Source: an uncultured Dorea sp. (GTDB lineage Bacteria > Bacillota > Clostridia > Lachnospirales > Lachnospiraceae). Taken from it: 64,000 nucleotides of DNA. Made by a program: the position numbers and the translations under genes. A model generated the notes under the pieces. It did not search any database. It was not told the origin of the DNA and saw nothing but the letters and a program-made list of their open reading frames with translations. Positions 32,540 to 41,697 of the stretch are shown one piece after another (within the stretch, counting starts at the first letter, position 1; each line of letters opens with the position of its first letter). The stretch covers positions 1-64,000 of the forward strand of contig UQRE01000009.1 in NCBI GenBank assembly GCA_900543415.1, given 5' to 3'.

Positions 32540-33019
32540 CTAGAACGCAACTGCTCCGGTATCAATACCGTTAATTACATAATATACAGCGCCCTCTTCT
32601 GGTTTTATGTAAAGATCAATTGTTTTAATGTCTGCTACTTTTCTGCCTGATTTTGTCCATGCTTTCTTTACTGCTGCGATCATGTCTTTTTCTTCTACCT
32701 GTTTTCCATAATACTCAACAACTGCTTTTACTTTGATATCTTTTTTAGCAGTCGTCTTTTTCGCTGGTGCTTTTTTTGCAGGAGCTTTTTTCTCAACCGA
32801 AGCTTTTGTCTCTTCTTTTACTTCCTGTTTTGTCTCCGCTTTTACTTCTGGTTTTACTTCAGTCTTTACTTCTTGCTTCTCTTCGGTAATATTAGCTGCT
32901 GCTTTTTCTGTTGTGGAAGTCTTCATCGGCTCTGTCTTTTTCACTGTCTCTGCCTTTACTGGTGCTGTTTTTACAGTTCCGGTCTTCTTAGTTACTACTG
33001 TTGCTTTTTTTCTAGCCAT
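32540..33019 (-). CDS. DUF6465-family protein with a histone-H1-like basic N-terminus
   Basis: 159 residues. Residues 1-95 are low-complexity, made of Lys, Ala, Thr, Val and Glu with KKAPAKKAPAKKTTAKK-type repeats like the tails of histone H1 or bacterial Hc1/AlgP-like DNA-binding proteins. Residues about 96-159 form a small folded domain (VKAVVEYYGKQVEEKDM ... YYVINGIDTGAVAF) that I associate with DUF6465, common in Lachnospiraceae. The basic tail suggests nucleic-acid or polyanion binding, but no function is established. Confidence 0.75.
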   Translation of the reverse strand: MARKKATVVTKKTGTVKTAPVKAETVKKTEPMKTSTTEKAAANITEEKQEVKTEVKPEVKAETKQEVKEETKASVEKKAPAKKAPAKKTTAKKDIKVKAVVEYYGKQVEEKDMIAAVKKAWTKSGRKVADIKTIDLYIKPEEGAVYYVINGIDTGAVAF

Positions 33020-33073
33020 GATAATTCCTCCTTAAGCTACCGAAACACTTTTTCTCATTCCGGTCTTGAACCA

Positions 33074-33928
33074 TTATAGCACATTGTAATAAAATTGCAA
33101 GAATTGCAAAAACATTCCTGCAACAGACGCTGTTGCAACAAGTGTCAGTAAGATTCGAAAATTCTCTTTTTTGTCTGAATTCATTTTAAATAAAACGATC
33201 AATCCGACTCCTGCTCCGGTACACAGACCGGAAACGACCGATGCAAAAGAGATCGCTCCGCTCAAATACAGCTGTGTCAAAATCACGGATGCTGCACAAT
33301 TCGGAATCAGCCCGATGATTGCTGCGATGATTGGCTGAAACACCGTATTCCCAAGAAGAATCTCTGATAATTTCTGAATCCCCAGTAATTCAATGGCAAA
33401 ATTTAAGATCAGATTAAAGACAAATAAATAAGCGAAGATACGGAAGGTGTGACCAATCGCTTCTCTGACCACTTCCATTTTAGAAGACCGCACTGTTTCC
33501 CTCGTCTTTATATGCACGTTTTTTTCTGTTCGGACAATGTATTTTTGCATGACACCGTCCACAAAATACCCTGCTGCAACTGCAATCACAACCTTAACTG
33601 CCAGAAGCCGGATAATCTCTCCTGCACGTCCCGGATTTGCCATAAGAATCAACACCGCCTCATCAGATGTAGCGGTAAACACAGCAATCAATGTTCCTGC
33701 CGACAAGACGCCTCCTGCGTATAAATTGGCTGCCAACACTGAAAAACCACACTGCGGAACACAACCAAGCACCGCGCCGACAACCGGTCCTGCTTTCCCG
33801 ACTTTTTTAAGCAATTTTCCCGACATTCCCCCGGAATAATACTCCAGAAATTCTATCAGCAAAAATGCAAAAAATAAAAACGGAAGCATTTTGATACTAT
33901 CTAAACATGTTTCTATTACTATTTCCAT
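33074..33928 (-). CDS. ArsP_2-type exporter (putative manganese/arsenic efflux permease)
   Basis: 284 residues with two sets of helices separated by a charged loop (about 148-170), so about eight to ten helices in all. The segments GAVLGCVPQCGFSVLAANLYAGG and AAIIGLIPNCAASVILTQLYLSG are internal repeats with paired Pro-x-Cys motifs, typical of the putative 10TM heavy-metal exporter family (PF11449), some of which are annotated as manganese transporters. Metal specificity cannot be told. A hairpin just upstream (33950-33978) ends the preceding transcript and could also attenuate this one. Confidence 0.75.
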   Translation of the reverse strand: MEIVIETCLDSIKMLPFLFFAFLLIEFLEYYSGGMSGKLLKKVGKAGPVVGAVLGCVPQCGFSVLAANLYAGGVLSAGTLIAVFTATSDEAVLILMANPGRAGEIIRLLAVKVVIAVAAGYFVDGVMQKYIVRTEKNVHIKTRETVRSSKMEVVREAIGHTFRIFAYLFVFNLILNFAIELLGIQKLSEILLGNTVFQPIIAAIIGLIPNCAASVILTQLYLSGAISFASVVSGLCTGAGVGLIVLFKMNSDKKENFRILLTLVATASVAGMFLQFLQFYYNVL

Positions 33929-33949
33929 CTAATCAAAACTCCTTAAATA

Positions 33950-33978
33950 AGAAGGGGAATTATAACAATTCCCCTTCT
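33950..33978 (-). terminator. Hairpin between the kinase-like gene and the exporter gene
   Basis: A perfect 12-bp stem (33950-33961 with 33967-33978) with a 5-base loop. The minus-strand tail TTATTT is only moderately T-rich, so termination may be partial. Confidence 0.6.
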
Positions 33979-34008
33979 CGTCTTACTCATTATTTTATCT
34001 TTTGAAGC

Positions 34009-34638
34009 CTATTCTTTCATCTTTCTCCGACAAATTGCTTCCAGTACATCCACCGTACCTTCCACACCGAGTTTGCTGACATTTAGCAACATCTGATGTG
34101 CTTCGATGCTTCCCCAGTCAGAACCTGTGTGAAATTCATAATAGCTCTTTCTCTCGCGGTCGATCCGTTTGATCTTGTCTGCTGCTTTTCTCTCTGACAG
34201 ATCATAGCGCTGCGCAATCCGTTTGATCCGGTCTTCTTTCTCTGCGTAAATGAAAACATTCAGACACTCAGCCTGATCTTTCAGCACATAATCCGCGCAT
34301 CGTCCTACCATTACACAGGAACCCTTTGCCGCCAGTTTCCGGATAATCTCGCACTGAAGATCATAGACCTGTTCATTCAGCGGCTGTGTACATTCCACTG
34401 CTTGAAAGGATGAGGAATAATCAAGCGGGGCAAGCACATACCCTGTCAGAAAACTATTCAGTGTTGTCTCGTCCACTGTTTGAACAGTGGCCTCCCGAAT
34501 CCCAAGTTTCTCTGCCGCCATTCTCACAAGATTATTGTCATACAACGGAATATCAAGCCTCTCCGCCAGAAGATTTCCAATCTCGTGTCCACCACTTCCG
34601 AATTGACGTCCAATCGTAACAACTACTTGCTTTGCCAT
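34009..34638 (-). CDS. Cytidylate-kinase-like protein (Cytidylate_kin2 family)
   Basis: 209 residues from MAKQVVVTIGRQFGSGGHEIG, the P-loop region of the family. Further motifs are PLYDNNLVRMAAEK, GSCVMVGRCADYVLK (about 105-120) and the lid segment DRIKRIAQRYDLSERKAADKIKRIDRERKSYYEFHTGSDWG. It resembles CMP kinase in fold but is a separate Clostridial family often annotated as AAA/cytidylate kinase-like; the substrate is unproven. ATG 34638 has GAGGAGGG 7 bases upstream and is preferred over an upstream in-frame start. It follows the YitT gene by 27 bases, so they are probably co-transcribed. Confidence 0.8.
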   Translation of the reverse strand: MAKQVVVTIGRQFGSGGHEIGNLLAERLDIPLYDNNLVRMAAEKLGIREATVQTVDETTLNSFLTGYVLAPLDYSSSFQAVECTQPLNEQVYDLQCEIIRKLAAKGSCVMVGRCADYVLKDQAECLNVFIYAEKEDRIKRIAQRYDLSERKAADKIKRIDRERKSYYEFHTGSDWGSIEAHQMLLNVSKLGVEGTVDVLEAICRRKMKE

Positions 34639-34665
34639 ACAGATCCCTCCTCGTCTGAACAACAG

Positions 34666-35526
34666 CTATTCATTTGGTTTCTGATAGAATCTGCCCGCTA
34701 CCTGTTCTGTCTTCATTACATTGACAAACGCATGCGGATCTACCTCCTGTATTACGCTTAACACTTTTTTTATCTCTGCACTTGAAACAACGGAATATAC
34801 GATCTTTCTCTCCTTATGCTCGTAGTAGCCTTCTCCCTCCATGATCGTCGCACTGTGATGTGTGGTCTTGGAAATTCCTTCATATACAGCGCCCGCATGA
34901 TCTGTCACAACAAATATCGTATGCTGCTGGTATTTCTTATAGAGTATGTGAACAACCTGCGTAGACGTATACTGGAAAATAATGGAATACAATGCTTTAT
35001 CCCATCCGAATAACACACCTGCGATTGCAAGAATCACTACATTCAACCCTAAGATCATGTTCCATGAGTCGATTCCCTTGCGATCAGATAAGAAAATTGC
35101 AATGAAATCCGTTCCCCCTGTTGTGGCATTTACCGCAAGACAAAGGCTGATAACAAGACCATTGATCAATCCTCCGAATATACTGATCAGAAGCGTATCA
35201 TAAGTAATCGCATAACCCGGCAGTATATCTGTAAGCGCACCGCTTAAAACGATCATCAGACAGGAATATAACGTGAACTTCTTACCGATAAACCGGAATC
35301 CAATGTATACCGGTATAGAGTTGAGCACCACATTGACAACCGTATACGGCAGTGTAATATGGAAGAATAATTCCGCACTTCTCTGAATCAAAAGCGTAAG
35401 TCCCGTGGCACCTCCCGGATACAAACCTCCCGTCCGCACAAATGATTTAATATTCAGTGCCATGATCACTGAAGCCAGACACACAACGAACAGTCTTTTC
35501 AAGTCTTCTTTTGCATTAAATTTCAT
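34666..35526 (-). CDS. YitT-family membrane protein
   Basis: 286 residues. Five or so N-terminal helices (about 13-200, with LYPGGATGLTLLIQRS and LAVNATTGGTDFIAIFLSDRKG) form the DUF161 part; the C-terminal cytoplasmic DUF2179 domain (about 205-280) contains TDHAGAVYEGISKTTHHSATIMEGEGYY. YitT proteins are widespread in Firmicutes; their transport substrate is not known. A TATAAT at about 35575 suggests a promoter but its -35 is weak. Confidence 0.88.
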   Translation of the reverse strand: MKFNAKEDLKRLFVVCLASVIMALNIKSFVRTGGLYPGGATGLTLLIQRSAELFFHITLPYTVVNVVLNSIPVYIGFRFIGKKFTLYSCLMIVLSGALTDILPGYAITYDTLLISIFGGLINGLVISLCLAVNATTGGTDFIAIFLSDRKGIDSWNMILGLNVVILAIAGVLFGWDKALYSIIFQYTSTQVVHILYKKYQQHTIFVVTDHAGAVYEGISKTTHHSATIMEGEGYYEHKERKIVYSVVSSAEIKKVLSVIQEVDPHAFVNVMKTEQVAGRFYQKPNE

Positions 35527-35660
35527 GATTGCCTCCCCAAGCTACATTCCAGTTTCATTCATGAAACTTATATATATTATACTACAAAATGTTCTCAAGT
35601 GGAACACCTGTAAAAATTTAATTTGTACACCGGTACAACGAATCGTAAATCTTCGCCGTA

Positions 35661-36506
35661 CTAGTCTCCTCCCATCAGCACAAGCGCTGCGCTGATACAC
35701 GCCATTGCAACACAGTCTTTCTTTTGCAGTCTTTCTTTCAAAAACAGGAAATTTACAACATTTACAAATAAGATCACACCCACACTGTACACCGGATACA
35801 CAAGAAATGCCGGAAGCCTAAGAACCGATTTCAACAAAAACATCGTACTCAAATAATTAAAGCTTCCCATAACAAGTCCATAGATCACTTCTCTGTATGA
35901 AGGCCATTCTTTTGTATACACCATCCACACAACGCTTAAAATTAATGCGATCACAAAAGTATAAAATAAGAAGTGGCTCTCATACCGGTGATTTCCATAG
36001 CGTTCAAATATTTTAGACATCATATCCGCACAGCCGCCGGATATCAGGAGAAATACAAGCCAGATCTTGCTGTTTGCTTTCTCTTTGTCTGCGCGCCCCT
36101 GTATATTTAAAATCAAGATTGCCGCAAGAGCCAGTGCCACTCCAACCCACTGAAGCCTGCCCGGATATTCCCCAAACAAAAATATAGAGAGTACTGTAGG
36201 GACAAGTACTCCCATATGGCTGAATGAAGCTGATATTGTCGTTCCATTCTTCCGTATATTCACTTGCTGAAGAAGCAATGTCCCCAAATACAGACACCCA
36301 TTGATGATACTGAGCACAAGAACAAATGCCTGTCCATCTGCCGCCGGATAGAGATGCTTATCCGGGAGAAAATAAAAACACCAGAACACAGATGCTATGT
36401 AATTGACCACTGTGACCGACTTCATTCGTCCGCTGTGTTGCTCTGCATAGCGGATAGACAGTGACACCCCACTGCTGCATAAAATTGCTAAAACAAGATA
36501 AATCAT
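35661..36506 (-). CDS. EamA/DMT-superfamily transporter
   Basis: 281 residues with ten predicted membrane helices in two five-helix EamA repeats, the standard layout of drug/metabolite exporters. The end of the second repeat, YSVGVILFVNVVNFLFLKERLQKKDCVAMA, carries the conserved Lys-Glu-Arg. The substrate is unknown. It lies 22 bases after the AarF/UbiB kinase gene and is probably in the same operon. Confidence 0.82.
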   Translation of the reverse strand: MIYLVLAILCSSGVSLSIRYAEQHSGRMKSVTVVNYIASVFWCFYFLPDKHLYPAADGQAFVLVLSIINGCLYLGTLLLQQVNIRKNGTTISASFSHMGVLVPTVLSIFLFGEYPGRLQWVGVALALAAILILNIQGRADKEKANSKIWLVFLLISGGCADMMSKIFERYGNHRYESHFLFYTFVIALILSVVWMVYTKEWPSYREVIYGLVMGSFNYLSTMFLLKSVLRLPAFLVYPVYSVGVILFVNVVNFLFLKERLQKKDCVAMACISAALVLMGGD

Positions 36507-36528
36507 TCCTTTTTATAACTCCGTTTCT

Positions 36529-38112
36529 TTACTTCCTAGAAAAAATATGTTTTAAAAATACATACATCACAATTCCAAAAGCCATCAGATACCCAAAGGC
36601 TCCAAGTGCCGGAATCCCCCAGATCTTCGGAGTCATATTTGTTGTACATATGATACTGGAGCTAATAAGAAGCGCCATAACCCAGAGTCCCATGACAACA
36701 TTTCTGACCAGTCTCCGAAGAAGTCTCTCTAACTCGTGCGAGGCATGGAGATCCAGATTGATCTTTGTCTGCCCCTTCAAGTATCCTTGCAAAATGTCAT
36801 TGACCAGAGAGGGAATCCCCACTGCTTTGTGAATGGACCGATAGAGATTTTTACCTCCATCTTTTAATTCTTTCTTCCAGTTTTTCTCTTCCAAAAGTTT
36901 CCCTGCAATATGTCTGGATGCAATTTCCACCATATTGATCTTTGGCGCAATATCAGCGAGCACCCCCTCCATATGCGTAAGTCCTCTTGCAAGCATGGTC
37001 AGACCGTGCGGCATGATGATCTTATTTTCTTTCATAACCTCCATAAGGCTCATCATGACTTCTGCCACATCAATTTCTCCCAGATCCATTGTTCCGTACT
37101 GGGACAGAAGATTGCTGATATCATCATAGAGGCAGCTTTGATCCGGCTTCTCCCTGAACCCACCAAGAGCCATGACAACATCCTGAATCTGTCCTACATC
37201 CGAGGTTGCAATCCCTTCAATCGCCCGTCCGATCAATTCACGATCCCGTTCCGTAAGTCTGCCCATCATCCCCATATCAATCCAGATAATCTTTCCATCC
37301 CGTATCTTTACATTGCCCGGATGGGGATCAGCATGAAAAAATCCATCATCCATAACCTGTTTGATATAGTGATCCACCAGCTTCATTCCGATTTCTTCCA
37401 AATCGTAGCCCTGTTCCAGAAGCCATTGTTTATCATCAATGCTGCAGCCATCAATTTGTTCCATAACAAGAACTGCATGATTCGTATACTCATCATACAG
37501 CTTCGGTACTCCAACAAAGGCTACTTCTTTATTCCTCTGTGCAAATTCTTTCATATTTGCCGCTTCCGTGAGAAAATTCATCTCTTCTCTCGCTACATCC
37601 CACAGTTCGTCCAGCACCATATCAAGATCCACCATATCTTTGATGCTCACTGGCGGAAGCAGTTTTACCGCCCGGTGAAGAAGCCCGATATCACGCGCCA
37701 TCACTTCATAGATCCCTTTGCGCTGAACCTTTATCACAACCGGCTCTCCGGTTTCAAGGCGGGCGCGATGAACCTGCGCAATAGATGCTGAGCCGATCGG
37801 GGTCTTTTCAATCTCTGAAAATATTTCCTGCCACGGACAATGATAGGCCTCATAGAGAACTTCTTCCACTTCCGCAAATGGCATCGGAGCAACCTCCGAC
37901 CGGAGACGCATCAATTCATCACAATACCGCTTGGGCAGAATATCCGAATGTAACGACATAATCTGTCCAAGCTTAATAAAGGTAGGTCCTAAATCTTCTA
38001 ATATAAGTCTCAGCTTCTCCGGAGATACTCCCCTTGTGATTCCGTGTTTTTTCAGCACTTCTGTCATTTCTCTAAGCCGGGCTCTGTATTCCCTTGATTC
38101 CTGACTGCTCAT
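36529..38112 (-). CDS. AarF/UbiB (ABC1) atypical kinase
   Basis: 527 residues. The ABC1 domain (about 45-420) has the KxGQ-type motif FIKLGQIMSLHSDILP, the Ala-rich nucleotide loop PIGSASIAQVHRARL, a catalytic VIKVQRKG lysine, and HADPHPGNVKIRDGKIIWIDMGMMG with the metal-binding residues. Two helices at the C-terminus (about 468-490 and 500-523) anchor it in the membrane. In ubiquinone makers UbiB acts in quinone biosynthesis; in Clostridia without ubiquinone the role is unclear and may concern membrane lipids. The start overlaps the phasin-like gene by 4 bases. Confidence 0.88.
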   Translation of the reverse strand: MSSQESREYRARLREMTEVLKKHGITRGVSPEKLRLILEDLGPTFIKLGQIMSLHSDILPKRYCDELMRLRSEVAPMPFAEVEEVLYEAYHCPWQEIFSEIEKTPIGSASIAQVHRARLETGEPVVIKVQRKGIYEVMARDIGLLHRAVKLLPPVSIKDMVDLDMVLDELWDVAREEMNFLTEAANMKEFAQRNKEVAFVGVPKLYDEYTNHAVLVMEQIDGCSIDDKQWLLEQGYDLEEIGMKLVDHYIKQVMDDGFFHADPHPGNVKIRDGKIIWIDMGMMGRLTERDRELIGRAIEGIATSDVGQIQDVVMALGGFREKPDQSCLYDDISNLLSQYGTMDLGEIDVAEVMMSLMEVMKENKIIMPHGLTMLARGLTHMEGVLADIAPKINMVEIASRHIAGKLLEEKNWKKELKDGGKNLYRSIHKAVGIPSLVNDILQGYLKGQTKINLDLHASHELERLLRRLVRNVVMGLWVMALLISSSIICTTNMTPKIWGIPALGAFGYLMAFGIVMYVFLKHIFSRK

Positions 38113-38399
38113 TTAAGAAGTCTCTCCTTCAATGCCTCTATCTGTTCCGGCGTCATTTTCTCCAATAATTTATCCAGCTCTTCTACAGGATCTGCTTTCT
38201 CGGTATTTTTAACATTCTCTTCCACTGTCTTTTTAATGTTATGTTTCAGTTCTTCATTCAAAGCTTTCCCCTGCTCTACGGTAAGCTCTCCTTTTTCCAC
38301 TAAGTCGTCCAGAATTTCTTTTGACTTCTCTACCGTAGTTGCCGCAGCGCCGACTCCTGCCAATAATAATTTTTTTACGTTTTCTCCTAATCCTTCCAT
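38109..38399 (-). CDS. Phasin-like small protein
   Basis: 96 residues. After a Gly/Ala-rich stretch (VKKLLLAGVGAAATTVEKS) the rest is highly charged and helical with heptad spacing (ILDDLVEKGELTVEQGKALNEELKHNIKKTVEENVK), ending in a short Glu/Leu helix. Such PhaF/PhaI-like proteins are commonly encoded next to AarF/UbiB kinases in Firmicutes. The 4-base overlap with the kinase gene supports a joint function at the membrane, which is not known in detail. Confidence 0.7.
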   Translation of the reverse strand: MEGLGENVKKLLLAGVGAAATTVEKSKEILDDLVEKGELTVEQGKALNEELKHNIKKTVEENVKNTEKADPVEELDKLLEKMTPEQIEALKERLLK

Positions 38400-38427
38400 A
38401 CCACATGCTCCTCTCTGTTTTCAAGTA

Positions 38428-38802
38428 TTATTTTAAAAAGCTTACGAGTTTTGGAACAAAAATAAGAAGCCCTGCCATAGCTGCCATGACAGCAGCAATC
38501 AGCACCGCCCCTGCCGCCGTATCCTTTGCAAGCTTTGCAAGTGGTTTCTTGTCTTCTGTCACAAAATCTACCACCGCTTCAATGGCGGTATTTACAAGCT
38601 CCAGAGACAGAATGAGACCAAACAACACCAGGCAGATGCACCACTCCGTGACAGAAATATGAAACAGAACACCTGCCACGATCACACACACCGCCGCAAA
38701 GCAGTGAATCTTCATATTCCTCTCCCCTCGGATTCCTGCAAAGATTCCTTCAAATGCATATCCAAAGCTCTTATACAATGGATTCTTCCCGGTTTTCTTC
38801 AT
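38428..38802 (-). CDS. dgkA: Undecaprenol/diacylglycerol kinase
   Basis: 124 residues from MKKTGKNPLYKSFGYAFEGI. The family core is complete: an N-terminal amphipathic helix with Glu/Gly, then three membrane helices, with the catalytic signature LVNTAIEAVVDFVTEDKKPLAKLAKDTAAGAVLI (about 65-98). In Gram-positive bacteria this enzyme mainly phosphorylates undecaprenol for cell-wall synthesis. ATG 38802 has AGAGGGTG upstream; a TTG seven codons earlier is less likely. A TATAAT at 38835-38840 (minus strand) is a likely -10 for the transcript that continues into the phasin-like, aarF and DMT genes. Confidence 0.92.
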   Translation of the reverse strand: MKKTGKNPLYKSFGYAFEGIFAGIRGERNMKIHCFAAVCVIVAGVLFHISVTEWCICLVLFGLILSLELVNTAIEAVVDFVTEDKKPLAKLAKDTAAGAVLIAAVMAAMAGLLIFVPKLVSFLK

Positions 38803-38892
38803 CTCATTCACCCTCTTGTCCAAGATTTATTCTTATTATACTACGATTGGAAACAAAAGTGCATTTTTTCAGATATTTTTAATAAAATAGTT

Positions 38893-39666
38893 CTAATTTC
38901 CACATTCGATGCTGATTTCATTGAACAGTCCAAGAAGCTGTTCCACAGACAGGTTCTCTTTTTCTTCCCCTTTTTTATCCAGAATTACATTTCCCTGATG
39001 CATCATCAGCAATCGGTTTCCATATTCTACGGCGTATCTCAGATTATGGGTGACCATGATTGTTGTGAGCTTTTTTTCTCTTACAATCTGTTCTGTAAGC
39101 TCCATGATCCGATCTGCCGTTTTCGGATCTAATGCGGCTGTATGTTCATCCAGAATAAGGAAATCAACCGGCGTCATCACAGACATCAGAAGCGCCATAG
39201 CCTGACGCTGTCCGCCGGACAACGCTCCTACTTTCACATTTAGTTTATCCTCCAAACCAAGATTTAATTTTCTTAATTCTTCCCGGTAGGCATCGATTCT
39301 TGCTTTATTTGTCCCTTTGGTAAGACCGAAGCATTTTCCCTTATGATCTGCAAGAGACAGATTCTCCAAAATCGTCATGGAAGGACAGGTTCCCATTGCC
39401 GGATTCTGATATACCCTGCCAATTTTTCTATTTCGTTTATACTCTTTTTCTTTCGTAATATCCCTTCCCTGCATCAAGATCTGCCCGGATTCTACCGGAA
39501 TGCTTCCACAGATAATATTGAGCATAGATGTCTTACCGGAACCATTACTCCCAACAACCGATACAAATTCTCCTTCTTCTATTGTCAGATCAAATCCATC
39601 AAAGAGGCACATCTCATTTACCGTGCCGGAATGATAATATTTATTGATATTTTTTAATTCAAGCAT
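38893..39666 (-). CDS. trpZ: ABC transporter ATPase of a TrpXYZ-type importer
   Basis: 257 residues with all ATPase motifs: Walker A GSNGSGKTSML (about 39-49), Q-loop YQNPAMGTCPS, signature LSGGQRQAMALL (about 149-160), Walker B VDFLILDEHTAALD and the H-loop TIMVTHNLRYAVEYG. It follows the permease gene by 1 base. With its binding protein and permease it forms an importer assigned to tryptophan because the operon starts with a Trp T-box. Without that leader it would be called only a YnjD/BmpA-type amino-acid or related importer ATPase. Confidence 0.88.
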   Translation of the reverse strand: MLELKNINKYYHSGTVNEMCLFDGFDLTIEEGEFVSVVGSNGSGKTSMLNIICGSIPVESGQILMQGRDITKEKEYKRNRKIGRVYQNPAMGTCPSMTILENLSLADHKGKCFGLTKGTNKARIDAYREELRKLNLGLEDKLNVKVGALSGGQRQAMALLMSVMTPVDFLILDEHTAALDPKTADRIMELTEQIVREKKLTTIMVTHNLRYAVEYGNRLLMMHQGNVILDKKGEEKENLSVEQLLGLFNEISIECGN

Positions 39667-39667
39667 G

Positions 39668-40540
39668 TTATTCCGCCTTTCTTTTTCTCTCCATACTCAA
39701 TATCAGAATCACCAGAAACAGAACCGCTGTGATCAGCTTCATTGCATTCGGCTCAAAATTCTTTAATGCCACAGCAACACACGCCTTATAGATCACGGAG
39801 CCTGCCAACACTGCTGTCGTTGTCTTCACCACAGTGAGCTTCCTGAAAATGCTCGTTCCGATGATCACGCTTGCAAGCCCAATGACAATCGCTCCTGTTC
39901 CCATAGAGATTTCAAATACGCGCTCCTCCTGTGCAAAAATGCAACCGGCAAGAGCAGTAAGGCCATTGGCAAGCGCAAGCCCGAGAATCTTCACATTTCC
40001 CTGATCTTTTGCCAGCGCAGTTACAAGCGCATCATTGTCTCCCGCCGCTCTTAAGAGATACCCGGACTTTGTCTTAAGATAAAGGTCCAGAAGGATTTTG
40101 CAGATTACCGCCAACAGAAGCACGATCAACAATGTACTGTATGGTTTCACAGCATCCGGAAAATATTCGGACACGCAATCATTTCTAAAGATTGTTTTCT
40201 GTGAAAAAAGCGGTACATTGGACGTTCCTGCAATATAGAGATTGATAGACCAAAGCGCGGTCATCATAATAATTCCTGATAACAGATCCCTGACTTTCCC
40301 TTTCACATGAATGACACCGGTACACACTCCGGCAAGCGCACCCGCCAAAAAAGATGCCGCAAGTGTGAGAAACGGAGAAATTCCTCTTGTGAGAAGTGCA
40401 GCTGTAACAGCTGCACCCAGAGGGAAACTTCCATCTACTGTAAGATCCGGAAAATCCAATATTTTATATGTGATATACACTCCTAATGCCAGAATTCCAT
40501 AAATCAAACCCTGCTCGATAATCGTTATTACAAAATCCAT
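39668..40540 (-). CDS. trpY: ABC transporter permease of a TrpXYZ-type importer
   Basis: About 290 residues from MDFVITIIEQGLIYGIL, with about eight to nine helices of the branched-chain-amino-acid-permease-like fold. Motifs include ILDFPDLTVDGSFPLGAAVTA and GALAGVCTGVIHVKGKVRDLLSGIIMMTALWSINL. ATG 40540 is preferred because GCAGGAGG lies just upstream; a start 12 codons earlier would overlap the binding-protein gene. Confidence 0.87.
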   Translation of the reverse strand: MDFVITIIEQGLIYGILALGVYITYKILDFPDLTVDGSFPLGAAVTAALLTRGISPFLTLAASFLAGALAGVCTGVIHVKGKVRDLLSGIIMMTALWSINLYIAGTSNVPLFSQKTIFRNDCVSEYFPDAVKPYSTLLIVLLLAVICKILLDLYLKTKSGYLLRAAGDNDALVTALAKDQGNVKILGLALANGLTALAGCIFAQEERVFEISMGTGAIVIGLASVIIGTSIFRKLTVVKTTTAVLAGSVIYKACVAVALKNFEPNAMKLITAVLFLVILILSMERKRKAE

Positions 40541-40556
40541 GAATCTGCCTCCTGCT

Positions 40557-41576
40557 CTACTCTGCAGTAATCTCACTGAAATTTTCTACTGCATTTTTTA
40601 ATAAATCTTCCGGAACTGTAATTCCAAGATCTGAAGCTACTTTTGCATTTACATAGAAGCCCGGCTCTGTAATGGTCTCAAAATTCAATTCAGAAGCTTT
40701 TTTCTCACCCTTTAATACCTGTGCTGCCATCTTACCGGTCTGTTCTCCAAGAGCAATGTAGTCAATTCCTTCTGCTGCCAGACAGCCGATCTTCACCTGT
40801 TCGATCTCACTTCCAAAGACCGGGATCTTCTTCTCATTTGCCTTATCTAAGATTGTGTTCAAAGAAGATACTACGGTATTGTCTGTCAGGTTTGTCATAC
40901 AATCCACCTCACTTAACAGTTCATCTGCTGCCAGCGGAATGTCTGCGGTTGCCGTAATTCCTTTGGTCACCAGCTGGAACCCATAGTCTCCTGACAACTT
41001 TTCGTACTCTTCAATTGCAGATACAGAATTTGCTTCGCTGGTCGTATACATGATTCCAAGCTTCTTCGCATCCGGAAGCATCTGCCGCATCATCTGAAGC
41101 TGTGCTTCAATCGGAAGCTTATCGGAAGTACCTGTAACCTCACCTGCCGGCGCCCCTTCTTCATCCGCAAGCTCTGCCGCCACCGGATCTGTCACTGCTG
41201 TGTAGATAACCGGAATCTCAGAATCCATTGCTGCGTTATAGGCACTTTGTGCTGCCGGAGTTGCAATTGCACAGATCATGTCTACCTGATCTGATACAAA
41301 GCTATCAGAGATCTGTCCTGCTGTTCCCATATCTGCCGCTGCATTTTTATATTGCACAGTCAGATTCTCACCCTCTGTAATTCCCTCACTTGCAAGTCCC
41401 TTAAGGAATCCTTCCCGGCAGTTATCAAGAGAGCCATGCTCCGCAAACTGCTCGATTCCAATAGTATAGCTTTCCTTACCATCCATAGTTTTCTCTTCGG
41501 ATTGCTTAGAACACCCTGTTGCTGCTACTGTCATCATTGCCAAAGTTACCACTGCTGCTACTACTTTTTTCTTCAT
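40557..41576 (-). CDS. trpX: ABC substrate-binding lipoprotein of a TrpXYZ-type importer
   Basis: 339 residues. A lipoprotein signal (VAATGC, Cys22) is followed by a two-lobed periplasmic-binding-type fold of the ABC_sub_bind family (PF04392): YTIGIEQFAEHGSLDNCREGFLKGL, ICAIATPAAQSAYNAA, PVIYTAVTDPVAAELADEEG and VPVFGSEIEQVKIGCLAAEGIDY-like segments. It is the first gene after the T-box, which sets its likely ligand as tryptophan. The ribosome site AAAAGGAG is strong. Confidence 0.88.
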   Translation of the reverse strand: MKKKVVAAVVTLAMMTVAATGCSKQSEEKTMDGKESYTIGIEQFAEHGSLDNCREGFLKGLASEGITEGENLTVQYKNAAADMGTAGQISDSFVSDQVDMICAIATPAAQSAYNAAMDSEIPVIYTAVTDPVAAELADEEGAPAGEVTGTSDKLPIEAQLQMMRQMLPDAKKLGIMYTTSEANSVSAIEEYEKLSGDYGFQLVTKGITATADIPLAADELLSEVDCMTNLTDNTVVSSLNTILDKANEKKIPVFGSEIEQVKIGCLAAEGIDYIALGEQTGKMAAQVLKGEKKASELNFETITEPGFYVNAKVASDLGITVPEDLLKNAVENFSEITAE

Positions 41577-41697
41577 AATTTCATTCTCCTTTTTACTGCT
41601 GTTTTACACATCTTACTGTACTGCTACGATCTGTTAGGAGAGAAAATGTTCGGGACCGGTGTGCGGATAATAACAGAATTTCCTATAAAGTAAAAAA

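Noticed and set aside
35590..35606. LexA (SOS) box upstream of the YitT gene
   Set aside because: The sequence is TGTTC-N7-GAACA, whereas the Firmicutes LexA site is GAAC-N4-GTTC. The orientation and spacing do not match.
36910..37791. 293-codon plus-strand ORF
   Set aside because: Antisense to the AarF/UbiB kinase gene. The length comes from the codon bias of the real gene; the translation is rich in His, Ile and Phe without motifs.
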